From Pseudomonadales bacterium (lineage in GTDB: Bacteria > Pseudomonadota > Gammaproteobacteria > Pseudomonadales > Pseudohongiellaceae), in contig JACKOH010000002.1 in assembly GCA_024234395.1 (NCBI GenBank), positions 1,798,001 through 1,862,000 of the forward strand: a DNA stretch of 64,000 bases, written 5' to 3'. The stretch's first letter is position 1. Every line of letters starts with the position of its first letter. Below are positions 44,627-52,509 of this stretch, piece after piece. The position numbers were made by a program, and so were the translations under genes. The notes beneath the pieces are model-generated. The model saw only the letters and a program-made list of their open reading frames with translations, did no database searches and was not told where the DNA came from.

Positions 44627-46501
44627 ATGCCAGGCAAACTTTCAGCACTGACCGGTGCTGCCCTGTTTTTCTACCCATTGATTCCGGGATTCGCTCAGCA
44701 ACTCCGGGAGGCACCGCATAGCGGACCGGGCCTGGAGGAAGTGGTAGTGACCTCCAGTCGACTCCCGACGCCGCTGCGCCAGATCGGCACTTCCGTAGCG
44801 GTCCTGACCGAAGCAGAGATCGAAGCCCACGGTAACCTGGCGCTGGTCGATGTGCTGCGTCAGATGCCGGGCAGCGGCAGCAGCTCCAGCGGCGGGGCCG
44901 GCAAGGCCACCTCATTGAATATCCGCGGCGAAGAAGGTTTCCGCACCCTGACCATTTTCGATGGCATGCGTCTGCTGGATCCCAGCCTGCCACAGATAGG
45001 ACCCCAGCTCGAGCAGCTGATGAGCAGCGGCGTGAGCCGTGTCGAAGTGCTGCGCGGCCCCCAGGGGCTGGGCTACGGAGCCGATGCGGGTGGCGTGGTC
45101 AATATTTTCTCCCGGCGTGATCCCGGGAACCGACAGGCAGACCTGCAATGGGAACAGGGCAGTTATGGCACCCGACAGGTGAACGGCAATCTCTCGGGAT
45201 CTCACGAAGCGCTGGATTATTTCCTGTCGGCCGTGGATTTTCACAGCGACGGATTCAATTCCCGTCGCTCGGACGTGAGCCTGGCTGATGCCGACGGCTA
45301 CGACAACACCACCCTGCATGGCCGGATCGGCTATCAGCTTGACGACAGCTGGCGGCTGGACCTGGTGCACCGGGAAGTCACCGGTAACTCCGAATTTGAT
45401 GGCTGTTACGCGCTGACCACCATCCATGACTGTGAATCGGACTACCGCCAGCAGGGATCCCGGCTGGCGCTGGAACAGCGTACTGCCGATGTCAGTCACA
45501 GCCTGTCCTACTCGGAAACCAGAACCCGTCGTCAGAGTTTCGCCGCCCGGCAATTGGCATTCGCCAATCGCGGCAGTCTGGCGCGCTGGGAATATACCGG
45601 CAGCCTGACCGGGCTGAGCGGGTTTGACCTGGCATTCGGTGCCGACCGGGAAAGCGCCGAGGCGGGTGGCGGCAGCCGCCACAATACCGGACTTTACCTG
45701 GAAGCGCTGAGCGATTTTTCCGATAGCCTGTTTGTCACCGCGGGCCTGCGCCACGATGATAACGACGACTTCGGCAGTAACATGAGTTACCGGGTCAGTG
45801 CCGCCTACCTGCTGGAGCTGGGTACCGACTCCCTGCTCAAACTGCGTACTGCGTTCGGCACCGGCTTTCGGGCGCCCAGCCTCTACGAAATTCAGTACAA
45901 CGCCGGACCGTTTGCCTACCCGCCGGCATCGCTGGCCACGCTCCAACAGGAAACTTCCCGAGGCGCCGAACTGGGAGTGGAATATCTGACCGGAACCTCG
46001 CTGCGGCTGGAGCTGGTCTACTTCGATCAGCAGGTGGAGGATGCCATCTACTTTGACCTGTCCGGGTTCAGCGGCTATCTGCAGGACCTTGGGATCAGCA
46101 GGTCCTCGGGTGTTGAGCTGTCGGCGTCCTATTCTCTGTCACGGAATCTGGAACTAGCGGGCAATTATCTGTTCAATGACACGGAACGGCCGGATGGCCG
46201 GCAACGCGTCCGCCGCCCCGAGCAACTGGCCAACCTGGCGCTGACTTATCGGGTTTGGGAAGACAGGCTGATGGTAAATGCCTTCTACCGGGTTTCCCGT
46301 GACAGTATCGATGAGGTATTCGGTACGGTGGTGCCGCTGGATAATTTTGCCGTGCTGGATTTCAGTGTCAGGTATCAGCTCAGTGACTCAGTGAGCCTGT
46401 TCGGGCGCATTGAAAATGTAACCGATGCCAGATATCAGGAGGTGATTGATTACAACACGGCAGGACGGGCTGCTTTCCTTGGTGTCAGTTTTGGTCTTTG
46501 A
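44627..46501 (+). CDS. btuB: Riboswitch-controlled TonB-dependent receptor, BtuB-like
   Basis: A 624-residue outer-membrane receptor. ATG 44627 with AGGAGA nine bases upstream is preferred over the upstream frame. The signal peptide ends near PGFAQ; the TonB box is VVVTSSR. The plug domain includes LNIRGEEGFRTLTIFDGMRL and SRVEVLRGPQGLGYGADAGGVVNI. The 22-strand barrel ends in an aromatic C-terminal strand (FLGVSFGL). A cobalamin riboswitch lies upstream, so cobalamin or a corrinoid is the expected ligand. No btuF/C/D genes are in the window. Confidence 0.9.
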   Translation: MPGKLSALTGAALFFYPLIPGFAQQLREAPHSGPGLEEVVVTSSRLPTPLRQIGTSVAVLTEAEIEAHGNLALVDVLRQMPGSGSSSSGGAGKATSLNIRGEEGFRTLTIFDGMRLLDPSLPQIGPQLEQLMSSGVSRVEVLRGPQGLGYGADAGGVVNIFSRRDPGNRQADLQWEQGSYGTRQVNGNLSGSHEALDYFLSAVDFHSDGFNSRRSDVSLADADGYDNTTLHGRIGYQLDDSWRLDLVHREVTGNSEFDGCYALTTIHDCESDYRQQGSRLALEQRTADVSHSLSYSETRTRRQSFAARQLAFANRGSLARWEYTGSLTGLSGFDLAFGADRESAEAGGGSRHNTGLYLEALSDFSDSLFVTAGLRHDDNDDFGSNMSYRVSAAYLLELGTDSLLKLRTAFGTGFRAPSLYEIQYNAGPFAYPPASLATLQQETSRGAELGVEYLTGTSLRLELVYFDQQVEDAIYFDLSGFSGYLQDLGISRSSGVELSASYSLSRNLELAGNYLFNDTERPDGRQRVRRPEQLANLALTYRVWEDRLMVNAFYRVSRDSIDEVFGTVVPLDNFAVLDFSVRYQLSDSVSLFGRIENVTDARYQEVIDYNTAGRAAFLGVSFGL

Positions 46502-46679
46502 TCGAGTGCCGGGCAGCGGCTCTCGCGTTGGAAGCATTGCGGCGGCAGCGGGTGGAACAATATCGCACTTCACTCCAGACCTCCCGCCACTTGCGGCGCC
46601 AGGTGAACTCCCGGTTACAGGCGGCACAGATTTTTCCGGGCAGGATACGTTTATTGCCGTGAAATGACGAGGTGGTCAC
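46485..46679 (-). CDS. DUF2256 small zinc-ribbon-like protein
   Basis: A 64-residue protein with the DUF2256 core KICAACNREFTWRRKWREVW and VRYCSTRCRR, four Cys in a zinc-ribbon-like arrangement. DUF2256 genes typically lie near photolyases and deoxyribodipyrimidine-type proteins, matching this neighbourhood. Start GTG 46679 is weakly supported. It overlaps the convergent receptor gene by 17 bases. Confidence 0.82.
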   Translation of the reverse strand: MTTSSFHGNKRILPGKICAACNREFTWRRKWREVWSEVRYCSTRCRRNASNARAAARHSIKDQN

Positions 46680-46684
46680 TGCTT

Positions 46685-46731
46685 GAAAAACAATCTGTTG
46701 GATCAGCCGGCCTCAAGCTGGCTGATCCAAC
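46685..46731 (-). terminator. Intrinsic terminator of the fasciclin gene
   Basis: A long near-perfect stem GTTGGATCAGCC / GGCTGATCCAAC with a 10-base loop is followed on the minus strand by AGATTGTTTTTC. It lies 15 bases after the stop of the fasciclin gene. Confidence 0.75.
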
Positions 46732-46745
46732 GCGTTGCCCCTCGT

Positions 46746-47231
46746 TTATTTGGGCAGGACCACCGCATCAATAACGTGAATGACACCATTATCAGCTTCG
46801 ATGTCGGCGCTGATCACACTGGCATTGTCCACTTTGACGCCTGCGGTGGCGTCAACCGACAACTTGCTGCCTTGGACGCTTTCCACTTCAGTAGTGACGC
46901 CGGCAATGTCGGAAGACATGATCTTGCCGGGAACCACATGATAGGTGAGCACTGCAACCAGCTGCTCCCGATTCTCCGGCTTTAGCAGATTTTCCACGGT
47001 ACCTTCCGGCAATGCGGCGAAAGCCTGATCGGTTGGTGCGAATACCGTGAACGGGCCATCGCCTTTCAGCGTGTCAACCAGCCCCGCAGCCTGAACTGCG
47101 GCTACCAGGGTATTGAACATGCCGGCGGAGACGGCGGTATCGACAATGTCCTGCGCTTTGACCGACAGGGAAGTCAGGGCAAAAGATCCAGCGGCTACAG
47201 CGGCCAGGACGGTTCGGGAAACCAGATTCAT
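46746..47231 (-). CDS. Secreted fasciclin-domain protein
   Basis: A 161-residue protein with a signal peptide (VAAGSFALTSLSVKAQ) and one fasciclin/FAS1 domain: FTVFAPTDQAFAALP and the YHVVPGKIMSSDI region, ending VIHVIDAVVLPK. FAS1 domains mediate adhesion or bind extracellular polymers. AGGAG lies upstream of the start. It forms its own transcription unit with terminator 46685-46731. Confidence 0.93.
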   Translation of the reverse strand: MNLVSRTVLAAVAAGSFALTSLSVKAQDIVDTAVSAGMFNTLVAAVQAAGLVDTLKGDGPFTVFAPTDQAFAALPEGTVENLLKPENREQLVAVLTYHVVPGKIMSSDIAGVTTEVESVQGSKLSVDATAGVKVDNASVISADIEADNGVIHVIDAVVLPK

Positions 47232-47506
47232 AAACTACTCCTCATTTGCTAATGGGTCTTCATTGCTTGGGAAAGTGTTTTACGCGCAATTTCGGGAACT
47301 GGTTCAATGTGGAATTAAAGCAGTCTTCTGGCGCTTTTTGTTGTGCAGCCAAGGTGGGCGGCAGGAAGGACGCTGGTTTAGGAACAGATGTACAAAAAGA
47401 GAACCAGAAGAAAATTCTGGACGTATCCGCTGGGCAGGAACACAATTTCTCACGGGAATCGATAACGCACACGGTCTTTCGGATGCAGCCTTTTTCCACT
47501 GTCAGA

Positions 47507-47535
47507 GCGCGGAAGTCACGATGTGACTTCCGCGC
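47507..47535 (-). terminator. Perfect 13-bp stem after the Hsp20 gene
   Basis: GCGCGGAAGTCAC-GAT-GTGACTTCCGCGC lies nine bases beyond the Hsp20 stop. It has no T-run directly after, so termination is plausible but not certain. It may act as a 3' stabilising stem. Confidence 0.5.
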
Positions 47536-47544
47536 CTTCTGATT

Positions 47545-48162
47545 TCAGGCTTTCGGAATGGTAATCACGAACTGGTCGTCCTTGCGATCGGTGTGCATTG
47601 CCAGCGGATCCACGGGTTTGGCCAATGGGATCGAGCGCGAAAACTGGCTGCGACCGGTGAAGGAGGACGCCAGGCTGCCATTCTTCCCGGTGTTTTCATA
47701 ACTGATGCTGCCAGCCACCCGAACGGTGTTGTCCTCGATATCGGTGGACAGCTCCAGTTCGCCATTTTCTGGAACCCCGATAATGACTTCATAGTCCTGG
47801 TCGGATTCCTTCACCTCGATATCGGGACTGCTGGCGAATGAGCCGAACGTCATTGACGGCCGACTGCCAGTCCCACCGAGAACCGATCCGAACAGCGAAT
47901 CCATCTGCTGCTGCATTTGCCACAGATTAGTAAACGGATCGATACCGTTGCCAAAGGCCCAGGGGTCCGCCAGTGGGTTCGGTGAACCTGCTGTCGGATC
48001 CAGTGCCGACGGTGATGGGGTCAGGCCATTATCCGCCTGCAGTTGCGACACTTTATTACTGAGTTGAAAAACCTGGTAGGACTGTGCGGCGAAGCCGGTA
48101 ACCAGCAGCGCAAACAGCCCGGTGACGAGAAGTGATTTACGATTGAATGTCTTCATTCTCAT
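47545..48162 (-). CDS. Membrane-anchored small heat-shock protein (Hsp20/alpha-crystallin)
   Basis: A 205-residue protein; ATG 48162 has AGGG upstream (48156 is an alternative). Residues about 10-30 form a membrane anchor or signal segment (SLLVTGLFALLVTGFAAQ), followed by a Pro/Asn/Gln-rich linker. From about residue 100 comes an alpha-crystallin domain: DIEVKESDQDYEVIIGVPENGELELSTDIEDNTVRVAGSI, ending in DDQFVITIPK. Most Hsp20s are cytosolic and unanchored, so this should hold clients at the membrane or in the periplasm. A sigma-32 promoter precedes it. Confidence 0.85.
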   Translation of the reverse strand: MRMKTFNRKSLLVTGLFALLVTGFAAQSYQVFQLSNKVSQLQADNGLTPSPSALDPTAGSPNPLADPWAFGNGIDPFTNLWQMQQQMDSLFGSVLGGTGSRPSMTFGSFASSPDIEVKESDQDYEVIIGVPENGELELSTDIEDNTVRVAGSISYENTGKNGSLASSFTGRSQFSRSIPLAKPVDPLAMHTDRKDDQFVITIPKA

Positions 48163-48236
48163 TTCATCCCTGTGTTGATAGCTGAAAAAGACGAAATAAA
48201 AATTCCGGTCAGCGGCAGCCAACCTCATTTATAGTA

Positions 48237-48262
48237 ATGGGGAGGCCTGACGAATTTTCAAG
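48237..48262 (-). promoter_or_regulatory. Sigma-32 heat-shock promoter of the Hsp20 gene
   Basis: On the minus strand, the -35 is CTTGAA (48257-48262) and the -10 is CCCCAT (48237-48242), with a 14-base spacer. This matches the RpoH consensus at nearly every position. The start of transcription would be about 70 bases before the Hsp20 ATG. Confidence 0.82.
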
Positions 48263-48438
48263 GTTTCTCAGCGAGAGGCGGGCTTTCCGGTTGCGGGATT
48301 GTCCTGAAACGCTGGCCGGACCTGCTCGCGGCAGCATCCGGAAACGGGATGTGCCGGGGCGACACGCTCCGCTGATCCGGGCCGGCTATGCTAAAGTGCA
48401 CCAATATTGCAACCTCGGCCGCCATGGGGGAGAAACCA

Positions 48439-49851
48439 ATGTCATTCAGGGAAGGAGTCGAAAGGTTTGTCGACCGGGCCACGCTGGCGGCCGGTCTGAA
48501 TTCCGACACGGCCAGGGTTATCAAGGCCACCAGTGCAGTACTGCAGGTGCGTTTTCCGGTATGCACCCATGCCGGGGTGGAAGTATTCACCGGCTGGTGG
48601 TCCGTGCACAGCACCCATCGGCTGCCGGCCAAGGGCGGGCTGCGCTTCGCTCCCCGGGTCAACCAGGACGAAGTGGAAGCCCTGTCGGCACTGATGAGCT
48701 ACAAGTGTGCCCTGGCCGATGTACCCTTCGGCGGCGCCAAGGGCGGGCTGCTGATCGACCCGTCACACTATTCCACCCGGGAAATGCGGGAGATAACCCG
48801 ACACTTCGCCGCAGAACTGGCCCGGCGCGGCTTTCTGGAACCGGCCACCAACGTCCCGGCTCCGGACATGGGGACTTCGGCGCGGGAAATGGTATGGATC
48901 GCGGACACCTACAAGAGTCTCTACCCGGAGGACATGAACCAGGATGCCTGTGTGACCGGGAAGCCGGAAAATCGCGGCGGCATTCCCGGTCGCACCGAGG
49001 CCACCGGGAAGGGTGTGCAATTTGCCCTGCAGGAGTCCTTCCGCCATCCCGACGAGGTGGCCAGAACCGGGCTGGAAGACGGCCTGTGCGGAGCCACGGT
49101 GGTTGTTCAGGGGCTCGGTAACGTGGGCTATCATACGGCCAAGTTTCTTTCCGAGGAGGACGGGGTCCGGGTCATCGCGGTCATTGAACGGGATGGCGTG
49201 CTGGTCAACGAGGCGGGCCTCAATATCCATGATGTGCGCCAGCACCTGGTGGAGACCGGGGGGCTGCAGGGTTTCGCCGGCGGCAGCTTCAGCCCGGAAC
49301 GGGACGAGGCGCTGGAAATGGACTGCGATATTCTGATCCCGGCGGCACTGGAGTCGCAGATCCACGCCGACAATGCCATGCGCATCCGCGCCCGGCTCAT
49401 CGTGGAAGCAGCCAACGGTCCGGTGACCTGCGAAGCGGACGAGATTCTGCGCCAGCGCGGGGTGGTCATTCTGCCCGACCTGTGGGTCAATGCCGGTGGC
49501 GTCACCGTGTCCTATTTTGAATGGACACGCAATCTGTCCCATATGCGGTTCGGGCGCTTGCAGCGCCGCTACGATGAACTGCGGGGCGCCAATTACCTGG
49601 CCGCCCTGGAGTCCATGGCCGCCGGCGAGTTGCCGGAGAAACTGCGTTCCCAGGTGGCGCGCGGGGCCAGCGAACTGGACCTGGTCCGTTCCGGCCTGGA
49701 TGACACCATGCGCTCCGCCTTCGCCGACATTCGCGAGGTCATGAAACGGTTGCCGAAGGTGGAGGATTACCGGACCGCCGCCTACGTGGTGGCAATCACC
49801 AAGCTGGCCCGTTCCTACTACGACCTGGGGCTGGTGGAAGCCGATCAGTAG
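48439..49851 (+). CDS. Glutamate/leucine dehydrogenase-family protein
   Basis: A 470-residue amino-acid dehydrogenase. ATG 48439 is chosen over 48388 because GGGGGAG lies six bases upstream. The substrate domain holds the catalytic region KGGLRFAPRVNQDEVEALSALM then DVPFGGAKGG (Lys). The NAD domain has GATVVVQGLGNVGYHTAKFL. The likely reaction is oxidative deamination of glutamate to 2-oxoglutarate and ammonia with NAD or NADP; another amino acid substrate is possible. It is divergent from the Hsp20 gene. Confidence 0.92.
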   Translation: MSFREGVERFVDRATLAAGLNSDTARVIKATSAVLQVRFPVCTHAGVEVFTGWWSVHSTHRLPAKGGLRFAPRVNQDEVEALSALMSYKCALADVPFGGAKGGLLIDPSHYSTREMREITRHFAAELARRGFLEPATNVPAPDMGTSAREMVWIADTYKSLYPEDMNQDACVTGKPENRGGIPGRTEATGKGVQFALQESFRHPDEVARTGLEDGLCGATVVVQGLGNVGYHTAKFLSEEDGVRVIAVIERDGVLVNEAGLNIHDVRQHLVETGGLQGFAGGSFSPERDEALEMDCDILIPAALESQIHADNAMRIRARLIVEAANGPVTCEADEILRQRGVVILPDLWVNAGGVTVSYFEWTRNLSHMRFGRLQRRYDELRGANYLAALESMAAGELPEKLRSQVARGASELDLVRSGLDDTMRSAFADIREVMKRLPKVEDYRTAAYVVAITKLARSYYDLGLVEADQ

Positions 49852-49918
49852 CCGGTGTACTTGCGGGGGGTGACTGGGCCATACTGCACGGGTGTTGCCA
49901 GGACAACAGGAGCAGTCA

Positions 49919-50824
49919 ATGAGAAGAGTGCTTGGAAGAAGGTTGCTTGGAAGAAGAGTGCTTGAAAGACTGGTGCAGGCCGCTTTGATCAGCCTGACGG
50001 TATTCGCACCGTCGGTGATGCTGGCACAGTGCACCGACCGGGGTATCGCACTGCAGATACTCGGTTCCGGAGGCCCGTTTGGCGACGGCCGGGCTTCCTC
50101 CGGGTATGTCTTGTGGGTGGATGGCTCCAGCCGGATTCTTATCGATGCCGGTGGCGGTGTATTCAGCCGCTTCCACGAGGCCGGTGCCAGCATCGAAGAC
50201 CTGCAGCTGGTGGCGCTCAGCCATTTCCATCCCGATCATGCTGCGGAACTGCCGGCCCTGTTGTGGCCGCGTAATGGGACGCTGCGAATAGCGGGACCGA
50301 CCGGCAATACCGGGTTCCCCTCCCTGACAGAATTTCTCGACGGCCTGGTAGGCCCGGAAGGCGTGTTCCGGGTGCTGGCGCCGCGGTTTCAGTTTCAGTC
50401 CAGCATGATCGATACCGGTGCCGGGGTTGGCGAGGTACTGGACGAATCGTTCCTGCATGTCACTGCCCTGGGCGTCCCCCACGGCGATGTGCCGACCCTG
50501 GCTTACCGGGTGGACTACCAGGGTGCCAGTTTTGTATTCAGCAGCGATCAGACCGGCGGCAATCCCGCGTTCGTGGACTTCGCCCGCGGCGCAGATGTGC
50601 TGGTGGTCCATTTTGCCGGTGCCGAGTACGGCACCGGGCCGGTCGCCGAACTGCATGCCAGGCCCAGTGTCTGGGGGCAGATCGCCAGCCAGGCGGAGGT
50701 GGGCAGGCTGGTGCTGAGCCACATCACCGTCAACCAGGATCTGGAAGCCAACATGGAAGTGCTGCGCGACAATTACCATGGACTGTTGACCCTGGGCCAG
50801 GATCTGCTCTGTATCCTGCCGTAA
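49919..50824 (+). CDS. Secreted metallo-beta-lactamase-fold hydrolase
   Basis: A 301-residue protein. ATG 49919 with ACAGGAG upstream gives a signal peptide whose basic n-region is a pentapeptide repeat (RRVLG/RRLLG/RRVLE). The MBL-fold motifs are VALSHFHPDHAAELPALLW (HxHxDH) near residue 108, a distal GVPHGDVPTLAYRV and FVFSSDQTGG (Asp), and LSHITVN (His). It resembles RNase Z/arylsulfatase-like periplasmic MBL proteins. No substrate is known. Its neighbours are a dehydrogenase and MetY, with no obvious link. Confidence 0.82.
   Translation: MRRVLGRRLLGRRVLERLVQAALISLTVFAPSVMLAQCTDRGIALQILGSGGPFGDGRASSGYVLWVDGSSRILIDAGGGVFSRFHEAGASIEDLQLVALSHFHPDHAAELPALLWPRNGTLRIAGPTGNTGFPSLTEFLDGLVGPEGVFRVLAPRFQFQSSMIDTGAGVGEVLDESFLHVTALGVPHGDVPTLAYRVDYQGASFVFSSDQTGGNPAFVDFARGADVLVVHFAGAEYGTGPVAELHARPSVWGQIASQAEVGRLVLSHITVNQDLEANMEVLRDNYHGLLTLGQDLLCILP
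49922..49966 (+). repeat. Three tandem 15-bp copies in the MBL signal peptide
   Basis: AGAAGAGTGCTTGGA, AGAAGGTTGCTTGGA and AGAAGAGTGCTTGAA follow each other directly after the ATG; a degenerate fourth copy may follow (AGACTGGTGCAG). Each adds five residues (RRVLG type) to the positively charged n-region. Confidence 0.85.
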
Positions 50825-50936
50825 AGATCCGCCTGTCGCGTCGGGCTGGTGAGTCAGTCAACAAGCGGGGAAACAGAGCTGACCGACCCATTGCGGAACA
50901 GAACAACCTGAGAGCAAGAAAAGAAGGAATAGACCC

Positions 50937-52208
50937 ATGAAGAAAGAAACCCTCTCCATCCACGCCGGCTATGAAACCGACCCCACCACCAAGTCGGTGG
51001 CGGTACCGATCTACCAGACCGTGGCCTATGAATTCGACAACGCGCAGCACGGCGCCGACCTGTTCAACCTGGCGGTACCGGGCAATATTTATTCGCGTAT
51101 CATGAATCCCACCTGCGACGTGCTGGAGCAGCGAATGGCGGCGCTGGAAGGCGGGCTCGCCGCACTGGCGGTCAGTTCCGGTATGGCGGCGATCAATTAC
51201 TCCATCCTCAACATCGCCAAAGCCGGTGACAATATCGTCTCGGTGCCGCAGCTTTATGGCGGCACTTACACGTTGTTCGCCCACATGCTGCCTGGCCAGG
51301 GCATCGAAGTGCGGTTCGCCGAAAACGATTCGGCGGCAGCAATTGAAAAACTGATCGATGCCAGGACCAAGGCGGTGTACTGCGAAACCATCGGCAATCC
51401 GGCCGGCAATATCGTCGACCTGGAAGCCATTGCGGCGGCGGCTCACCGGCATGGCGTGGCGGTGATCGTCGACAACACGGTGGCCACGCCCATCCTCTGG
51501 GCGCCGATCGAGCATGGGGCCGATATCGTGGTCCACTCACTGACCAAGTATGCCGGCGGTCACGGCACCTCCATCGGCGGTATCATTGTCGACTCCGGTA
51601 AATTTCCCTGGGCAGAGCATGCCGAGCGTTATCCGCAGCTGAACGAACCGGAACCTTCCTACCACGGGGTGGTGTACACCGAGGCCCTGGCGGAAGCCGC
51701 TTATATCGGCAGAGCCCGTACCGTGCCGCTGCGCAACACCGGGTCGGCACTGTCACCGATGAACGCGTTCCTGATTCTGCAGGGTATTGAAACGCTGGCA
51801 CTGCGGATGGAGCGGCACTGCGAGAATGCCCAGGCGGTGGCCGGTTATCTGAAAAAGCACCCGAAAGTCGAATGGGTCCAGTTCGCGGGTCTGGAAGGGG
51901 ATCGCTACTACGATCTGGCGCAGAAATACTGCGGTGGCCGACCGGCTTCGTTGCTGACGTTCGGCATCCGCGGCGGCTTCGATGCCGGCGTCAGGTTCTA
52001 TGACCAGCTTGCCATGATCAAGCGGCTGGTGAACATCGGCGACGCCAAGACTCTGGCCTGCCATCCGGCTTCCACCACCCACCGGCAGCTGACCGAAGCG
52101 GAACAGGTGAGTGCCGGGGTGGCACCGGAAATGCTGCGCATCTGCGTGGGCATCGAGCACATCGACGATATTCTGGCCGATATCGAGCAGGCCTTCGAGG
52201 CGGTCTGA
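50937..52208 (+). CDS. metY: O-acetylhomoserine sulfhydrylase
   Basis: A 423-residue PLP enzyme of the Cys/Met-metabolism family. It makes homocysteine from O-acetylhomoserine and sulfide. Family features are LSIHAGYETDPTTKSVAVPIYQT at the N-terminus, ALAVSSGMAAINYSI, the PLP lysine Lys204 in VVHSLTKYAGGHG, and the C-terminal HPASTTHRQLTEAEQ (HPASTTH is diagnostic). Its length is typical of MetY rather than the shorter MetB/MetC. AGAAGGA supports the start. It stands alone. Confidence 0.95.
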   Translation: MKKETLSIHAGYETDPTTKSVAVPIYQTVAYEFDNAQHGADLFNLAVPGNIYSRIMNPTCDVLEQRMAALEGGLAALAVSSGMAAINYSILNIAKAGDNIVSVPQLYGGTYTLFAHMLPGQGIEVRFAENDSAAAIEKLIDARTKAVYCETIGNPAGNIVDLEAIAAAAHRHGVAVIVDNTVATPILWAPIEHGADIVVHSLTKYAGGHGTSIGGIIVDSGKFPWAEHAERYPQLNEPEPSYHGVVYTEALAEAAYIGRARTVPLRNTGSALSPMNAFLILQGIETLALRMERHCENAQAVAGYLKKHPKVEWVQFAGLEGDRYYDLAQKYCGGRPASLLTFGIRGGFDAGVRFYDQLAMIKRLVNIGDAKTLACHPASTTHRQLTEAEQVSAGVAPEMLRICVGIEHIDDILADIEQAFEAV

Positions 52209-52265
52209 TCCCGGTCAGTCGGGATCCGCCGGCGCCGGGCAGAGCCCCGCCGACGGGTCCCAAAC

Positions 52266-52291
52266 GCCGCCGTGCGGGGCTGAACGGCGGC
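52266..52291 (+). terminator. GC-rich hairpin after metY
   Basis: GCCGCCGT / ACGGCGGC pairs around a 10-base loop 57 bases after the metY stop. It has no T-run, so it is only a candidate. The rest of the 52209-52509 gap becomes AT-rich before the next gene and shows no gene. Confidence 0.35.
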
Positions 52292-52509
52292 CAAACCCGG
52301 GTTGAATAGGTTAGACATTTGCCCGGAATCGGATTAGTCTTCAGGAGTGTGTGTAAAGCCGATTCCCGAATTGCGGGTGAAGCCACACCAGGTTCTCAAT
52401 GACCTCCAGAAAAGAACAAGAAAAAGCACTCTAAAGCGAACAATAAACAAAATAACAAGCGGAACTACAGAAACCCTGATTTCGATTCCAGAATAACAAG
52501 GATCCCACC

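Noticed and set aside
49923..49980. The tandem 15-bp units considered as a CRISPR-like or minisatellite array
   Set aside because: Only three units with no spacers, inside a coding sequence; better described as a coding tandem repeat.
48763..50193. A 476-codon minus-strand frame across the dehydrogenase and MBL genes
   Set aside because: It spans two real plus-strand genes and their gap, and has no protein-like features.
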